NCBI GenBank assembly: GCA_963845265.1 | Contig: CAWJRN010000006.1 | Span: forward strand, 1-64,000 | Reading direction: 5' to 3' | Source: DYRB01 sp963845265 | GTDB lineage: Bacteria; Pseudomonadota; Gammaproteobacteria; Chromatiales; Chromatiaceae | Length of the DNA stretch: 64,000 bases | In this document: positions 60,012-64,000 of the stretch, in pieces | Layout of the letters: every line of letters begins with the position of its first letter | How positions within the stretch are numbered: the stretch's first letter is position 1 | Made by a program: the position numbers and the translations under genes | Notes under the pieces: model-generated | Database searches by the model: none | What the model saw: the letters and a program-made list of their open reading frames with translations, nothing else | Told to the model about the DNA's origin: nothing

Positions 60012-60779
60012 CTATTCCGAGGATTCAATCCGTTCGAGAAATACGGTCAATTTGGGTTGATTTTCTCCGCCCGACCACTCTACGCTCATCGGACCTGTCT
60101 GCGAGGCGTTCTTGGCGGCCAACGCCATGAGTTGAATTTCGGCCATACCACGAACCTCCGGTAATTCCTCTGGCGATAGGGTATCGAGTTCCGGAAGCGC
60201 CCATTCGACCCGGCAGGTTCGCTGCTTACACGAAGTCGCCAGCGAGCCCCCGTAGTTGGCGAAGAACCCGTTCGTTCCGTATTGTGCCTGAATCGACTCT
60301 TGAGCTGATGCCCCCCATTCGCTTTGCCCCCGCTCTGCCTGGTAGGCGACGGACACGCCATGAGGCTGTTGGGGCTCTTCACTAGCGACGAGATCGCTCA
60401 AGTTCGGGGTTGACAATAGCGGCGTCGTCTCGTCGCCGGCAGGTGCGATACTCGGACGCTGCAACGCCGCGATTTGGAACTCCATGGCATCTAGGCGCTG
60501 CTGGGCCTCCTTCATTAACGTCTCAGCTTGCTCCGCCGGGTTAGCGGCGTCCGCCCACCCCGATTTCCGGTCACCAGATCGATCTTTCAGGCGTACAAGA
60601 GCCCCCTCGATCTTCTCTAGCCGACCCGCCATATCCCGCAGGTCCGCGGCGAGTTGCCCCTGTCGCGACGACACGACGCTAAGCTCCGTGAGACTGTCGC
60701 CAAGCGCCACGGCGATGGCGATAGCGATCACTGTCGAGGTTGCCCCGATCAATCCTATTCTTCCGTACGCTTTGGTCAT
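60012..60779 (-). CDS. Membrane-anchored coiled-coil protein of unknown function
   Basis: A 255-residue protein. An N-terminal helix (IGLIGATSTVIAIAIAVALG) should anchor it, followed by a short coiled coil (QLAADLRDMAGRLEKIEGAL, EAQQRLDAMEFQIAALQRPS), a linker and a C-terminal globular part with a Cys pair (LATSCKQRTCRVEWALPELD) ending VFLERIES. The last third looks like a compact periplasmic domain (SEWGASAQESIQAQYGTNGF). I do not recognise the family. Confidence 0.65.
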   Translation of the reverse strand: MTKAYGRIGLIGATSTVIAIAIAVALGDSLTELSVVSSRQGQLAADLRDMAGRLEKIEGALVRLKDRSGDRKSGWADAANPAEQAETLMKEAQQRLDAMEFQIAALQRPSIAPAGDETTPLLSTPNLSDLVASEEPQQPHGVSVAYQAERGQSEWGASAQESIQAQYGTNGFFANYGGSLATSCKQRTCRVEWALPELDTLSPEELPEVRGMAEIQLMALAAKNASQTGPMSVEWSGGENQPKLTVFLERIESSE

Positions 60780-61142
60780 TTATGGAGCCACTCTTGCGTT
60801 TGGTGTGAGTAGTGCGGAATCCCTTCTACGTTGCAGCAGACTGACGTCTCGTCGTGAGCCACGCTGTCAATGGACCGAGCCCTCAATTTCGCGATTGCGT
60901 TGAATGTCTCCGAACAAATGTCGCCCACGGCCGAATTTGAGCTCATTGATGTCATTTTGGCCGCCCCATCCGCTCAAAATCCGTCTTCACGCCCTGGTGC
61001 TCTTACCTATTGAGCAAGGCCAGCTAAATGCCGACCCCTTTTCCAATGTTCCGTTGCGGAGCGTGTCGTACCGGGCAGGCCAGTTTCGCATCCTTGCCTG
61101 GGAAGGTGCGAATACTGACCGCCCTGCACCTTACGAAGTGGA
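60780..61142. other. Intergenic region, no gene seen
   Basis: The plus-strand frame 60904-61260 has no motif and overlaps the minus-strand gene in antisense. Presumably promoter for the gene at 60779. Confidence 0.4.
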
Positions 61143-61508
61143 TCACGGAACCTGGCTTTGGCCTTGCCCCATGCGCTCGATGATCGTGATCTCGACCAGT
61201 CCCTCGTCATCCGGCAGGGAGATGTCCACATTGAGCGATGACTCGACCTGTCTGCCCTGACCTGGGAGAGCATCGGCGACGGCGTCGAGGACCATCGACA
61301 CATCATCCTCCTCCACAGTCACGGAGATAATGTTCATGGAGCCAATGGTGGTCAGGTCTAGGAGGAGATGCGGACTACCCTCCAGGTTCTCGTCGATCGT
61401 GACCCAGAGGTCGTCAGAGATTACGCCCTCCGCCATATGATGGGCGGATGCAGGGGTAGCGACGAAGAACGGAATCAGCATCGCGATCATTGCAACGGTT
61501 TTTTTCAT
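61143..61508 (-). CDS. Small periplasmic protein of unknown function
   Basis: A 121-residue protein with a textbook signal peptide (KKTVAMIAMLIPFFVATPASA, cleavage before HHMAEG). The mature part is acidic (VISDDLWVTIDENLEGSPHL, SLNVDISLPDDEGLVEITII). The HH at the mature N-terminus could bind metal. GAGGAG lies just upstream of ATG 61508. No family recognised. Confidence 0.7.
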   Translation of the reverse strand: MKKTVAMIAMLIPFFVATPASAHHMAEGVISDDLWVTIDENLEGSPHLLLDLTTIGSMNIISVTVEEDDVSMVLDAVADALPGQGRQVESSLNVDISLPDDEGLVEITIIERMGQGQSQVP

Positions 61509-61668
61509 GTCAAACTCTCCTCAACGTAACGCCGGGGTATGGCTTTCCTGCGGGACGCGCATCACTGACGATGAAGGATGGCGCGTGAGACATCCTGTCT
61601 CAATCCCCTATAGATTCTACTGCTATGGTAGGGCGATGCCATTGACAATTCGCAAGAGGAACCTCGAT

Positions 61669-62430
61669 CTACAATCCAGACATCTCCGTTGGCTCTGGCC
61701 GAGGCGGCAACGCTATTTCTTTCGCGTTGTCGTCACTGTAACTGATCGAATAACGCCCGATGCGGCACTTGGGGGCATAAAACCGCACACCTCTATAGTG
61801 ACCAGAGGCAGATTCACGGAAAGCATACCAATCCCCCAGCATGCCCTTACCCCGTGGTTTTCCATACTTGCCTTCCAGCAATTGCGCCAGATGCTTGGTT
61901 TGCTTACAGAGGTTTTGCTTCTCCGGGTCTGCATACTTTCCTTCTATATTGTAGATGACCCCTTCTTTGGTGGTTCTTACGGCATACTGAGTAAAATGGC
62001 TGTTAGGAATTTTGGGTTCGACCCGATAGAGAGTCCCCTGGTGTTTAGCCTTATCCAGTCCCCGGTAGTTGTGTTCTTCCTGGCTGATCACCCGGGCTAC
62101 CATACAGGGCTCGAAACGCTTACCCAGCGGAATACCAAAGGCGCCTGTCACAGGCTCTGGCGATTGTTCCGTGGTTGCTTCACTGGCCATCTCCGACTCA
62201 GCAGCAGGCGATTGGGACTCACTCGTAGCTTCTGTCTGCTCTGATGATATTTCCGCAGTTGCTTCATTGGACATTTCAGACACAGCAGCGGGTGACGGGG
62301 GTTCACTCGGAACTTCTATCTGTTCTTTTGAAGCGTCACTGTCGCTGGCGATAGCAGACGCTGCGTAAAACCAGCAAAGCACAAAGGCCAAAAGAATTCT
62401 TGTTGGATCTAGTTTCACGTTCCGCTCCAT
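61669..62430 (-). CDS. Exported protein with Glu/Ser-rich repeat, unknown function
   Basis: A 253-residue protein. I choose ATG 62430 because a signal peptide follows (TRILLAFVLCWFYAASAIAS); the open frame extends upstream to 62571 without meaning. Next is an acidic low-complexity segment with an imperfect internal duplication (SPAAVSEMSNEATAEISSEQ and SPAAESEMASEATTEQSPEP), then a globular domain (GAFGIPLGKRFEPCMVARVI, NIEGKYADPEKQNLCKQTKH, LAQLLEGKYGKPRGKGMLGD). The LEGKYGKP motif resembles small periplasmic proteins that bind polymers, but no family can be named. Confidence 0.65.
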   Translation of the reverse strand: MERNVKLDPTRILLAFVLCWFYAASAIASDSDASKEQIEVPSEPPSPAAVSEMSNEATAEISSEQTEATSESQSPAAESEMASEATTEQSPEPVTGAFGIPLGKRFEPCMVARVISQEEHNYRGLDKAKHQGTLYRVEPKIPNSHFTQYAVRTTKEGVIYNIEGKYADPEKQNLCKQTKHLAQLLEGKYGKPRGKGMLGDWYAFRESASGHYRGVRFYAPKCRIGRYSISYSDDNAKEIALPPRPEPTEMSGL

Positions 62431-62589
62431 TGAGCTATCGGGCAGAAAACAATTGATAGCAAATCCGCACATGCCTTGCTGACGATATGCGGCATAGGCT
62501 GCAAACTCACGGGGATGGATAAGACGCATTAGGATGCTGTCTATTCTCGTACCGAGGTCCATGAGCCGCAATCCAACGGGTTCCTGGTG

Positions 62590-63078
62590 TCAGGGCCGAC
62601 CATAACCTGGATAACCCGGACCATAACCTGGGCCCATGGGGCCTGGGCCATAACCGGGCTGACCCGAACCATAGCCTGGACCCATAGGACCAGGCCCGGA
62701 ACCCGATCCGCCAGCAGGGCCATAGCCACGGCCGTAGCCGGGACCACTGGGACCATAGCCGTAACCTGGGCCTCTCCCACCCCGATCCGGCCCACCCTGG
62801 TAGCCAGATCCGCGGCCAGCTCCTGGTCCACCACGACCCTGACCGGGTCCTTGACCGAAACCGGAGCCACCCGGGCCTTGACCATAACCCGGACCACCAC
62901 GACGCTGACCCGGTCCGCTGCCAAAATCGGGACCAACACCGGCCCCCTGGGCCAGTACCAGCGGGGCCTCTACCGGGGTCATGGTAGCCACCGGGGCGGT
63001 GCTGGAGGCCATCCCAACGGCTGGGACCAGGCAGAACAAGCCGGATATGCTGGCAAGCAATTTTCTTCGTATCGTCAT
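62590..63078 (-). CDS. Secreted Gly/Pro/Tyr-rich repetitive protein
   Basis: A 162-residue protein: signal peptide (LLASISGLFCLVPAVGMASS), then about 110 residues of GPG/GYG repeats (GPGYGQGPGGSGFGQGPGQG, GPGPMGPGYGPGYPGYG). Such sequences resemble silk or keratin and, in purple sulfur bacteria, the sulfur globule envelope proteins, which are also small, exported and Gly/Tyr-rich. That identification is a guess from composition. GGGAA lies 8 nt before ATG 63078. The DNA repeats are imperfect, so copy number may vary. Confidence 0.65.
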   Translation of the reverse strand: MTIRRKLLASISGLFCLVPAVGMASSTAPVATMTPVEAPLVLAQGAGVGPDFGSGPGQRRGGPGYGQGPGGSGFGQGPGQGRGGPGAGRGSGYQGGPDRGGRGPGYGYGPSGPGYGRGYGPAGGSGSGPGPMGPGYGSGQPGYGPGPMGPGYGPGYPGYGRP

Positions 63079-63280
63079 AGTTGATTCCCTGTATAAGATG
63101 GAGATCTATACGTGGATCCACTGCTGTCCCGTTTACTCCAATCGATACGCTCGTAACCGAATATCAAGAAGCGCTCTTTTAGAAACACCGGTCGATCCGT
63201 GATTGGGACGTTTGCCACAGCCTCCAGAGCGGTCAGACGGTCACCGTCTTTCAGGACCCTGTGGCGTTTCTTTTGGTGAT

Positions 63281-63311
63281 GCACGGGGCCGCCATTGCGG
63301 CGGCCCCGTGC
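63281..63311. terminator. Perfect 13-bp hairpin
   Basis: Arms GCACGGGGCCGCC and GGCGGCCCCGTGC with loop ATTGC, 31 bp past the stop of the minus-strand gene at 63342. Stem strength suggests a transcription end although no T-tract follows. Confidence 0.5.
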
Positions 63312-63341
63312 GGGTTGATGCGCGTCCCTGCGCGTTTTCAG

Positions 63342-64000
63342 TTACGAACTACTGGTTAGTTCCAGGTAGCGTATAGGCTGTTGTCTGTCAGAGATGTAGT
63401 CATCCAGATACCAGACCCGACGGAACATGGTGTCGCCATCGATGAACTCACCCGTTCTCAGTATCCACGTTGAACTGACCCCATACACCGTAGAGGAAGT
63501 CACCGTAGGCGCTGGCGGTGATGCTAGCCTCTTCGGACAGGGAGTCCTGGAAGCCTTCCAGGGTATCGAACTCATTACAGAATCCGGTACCTACGGCCCA
63601 GGCAACGTCCGGATCATCATGGGCGTTGTTAGGATAGCAGTCCGCAATACGGATCACTGAGACCAGTGTCGATTTCAGCTCCACACCGTGAAGTGATCAC
63701 CGAACATCTCGCCACGACCATAGCCGAGGTTCAATGGTTCGGCTTCACCTTCGGCTACCGTGGTGTTGTCGCCGTCTTCAAAGACCACGAAGTAACGCGA
63801 TGGATTCAGGATAGTCGGTAGGATCGATAGGCTCGATAGGTACCCCATTCCATGTCACCCTCGGTTGGCACGCCTTTATGGCGGAATACCACCTGCGGCC
63901 GTGTAGCGTGGATCGAGGATGGTGATTTTCATCGACTTAGCTGCACACGTTACGGGACTGCTCGGGATCGCCTGCGGCGTACTCGGTGCACACATGAGTA
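63342..64000 (-). pseudogene. Unidentified gene running off the right edge, frameshifted
   Basis: On the minus strand the pieces, from the window edge inward, are CTEYAAGDPEQSRNVC, MKITILDPRYTAAGGIPP, VAEGEAEPLNLGYGRGEMFG with DHFTVWS, then IRIADCYPNNAHDDPDVAWA, SLSEEASITASAYGDFLYGV and, after a change near 63450, GEFIDGDTMFRRVWYLDDYI to a stop at 63342. At least three frame changes are needed. The pieces look like one gene, unknown to me, whose 5' part lies outside the window. Confidence 0.45.

Noticed and set aside
1..64000. tRNA and rRNA genes
   Set aside because: Looked for cloverleaf arms, TTCRANNC loops and conserved rRNA stretches; found none I could support.

Overview
The window looks like a chromosomal segment of a GC-rich gammaproteobacterium. 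The supporting genes are LptF, DarP/YjgA, RecJ, Tpm, a SPOR-domain protein and a DUF1415 protein, all with a gammaproteobacterial flavour. A purple sulfur bacterium (Chromatiaceae) is my best guess, but that is inference; no ribosomal marker or photosynthesis gene is present. I see no tRNA, rRNA or CRISPR array.

Region 1 (about 1-29.4 kb) is a decayed accessory island. It opens with the end of an exopolysaccharide cluster: an AlgD-type GDP-mannose dehydrogenase overlapping a GT4 glycosyltransferase, both frameshifted. A tangle of broken mobile elements follows (IS110, IS3, IS1634, IS1380, IstB, IS66, group II intron pieces). Between them, mostly on the minus strand, lie remnants of very large secreted mosaic proteins built from a shared domain set: DUF4082, putative Ig (He_PIG), BIG2, PKD, thrombospondin type 3 calcium repeats, WD40, an N,N-dimethylformamidase-beta-like domain, a right-handed beta-helix and an H-lectin-like domain. 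At 21.4-23.3 kb sits an AT-rich pair, a Tat-signal small subunit (frameshifted) and an intact GMC oxidoreductase. This reads as a polysaccharide/surface-matrix island.

Region 2 (29.5-55.7 kb) is mostly ordinary chromosome with intact genes: CBS protein, CorA, LptF, L,D-transpeptidase lipoprotein, FadL porin, a LysM-sulfatase, an AraC regulator, a large DUF4062-STAND-WD40 NTPase, a secreted protein coupled to a DUF2272 lipoprotein, DarP, RecJ, Tpm, a SPOR protein and a DUF1415 protein. Decay also occurs here: an MscS channel is broken, an HdeA-like gene and a sulfatase-neighbour gene survive only as remnants, and the STAND gene has one G-run frameshift near its end.

Region 3 (55.8-64 kb) is a minus-strand run of exported proteins: an octaheme cytochrome c, four secreted or membrane-anchored proteins of unknown function, a Gly/Pro/Tyr-rich protein, and a broken gene running off the right edge.

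The recurrent lesions are single-base indels, often in homopolymers, together with in-frame stop codons, one 14-bp tandem duplication and deletion fusions. Some homopolymer indels could be assembly errors, but the stops, duplication and fusions argue for real gene decay.
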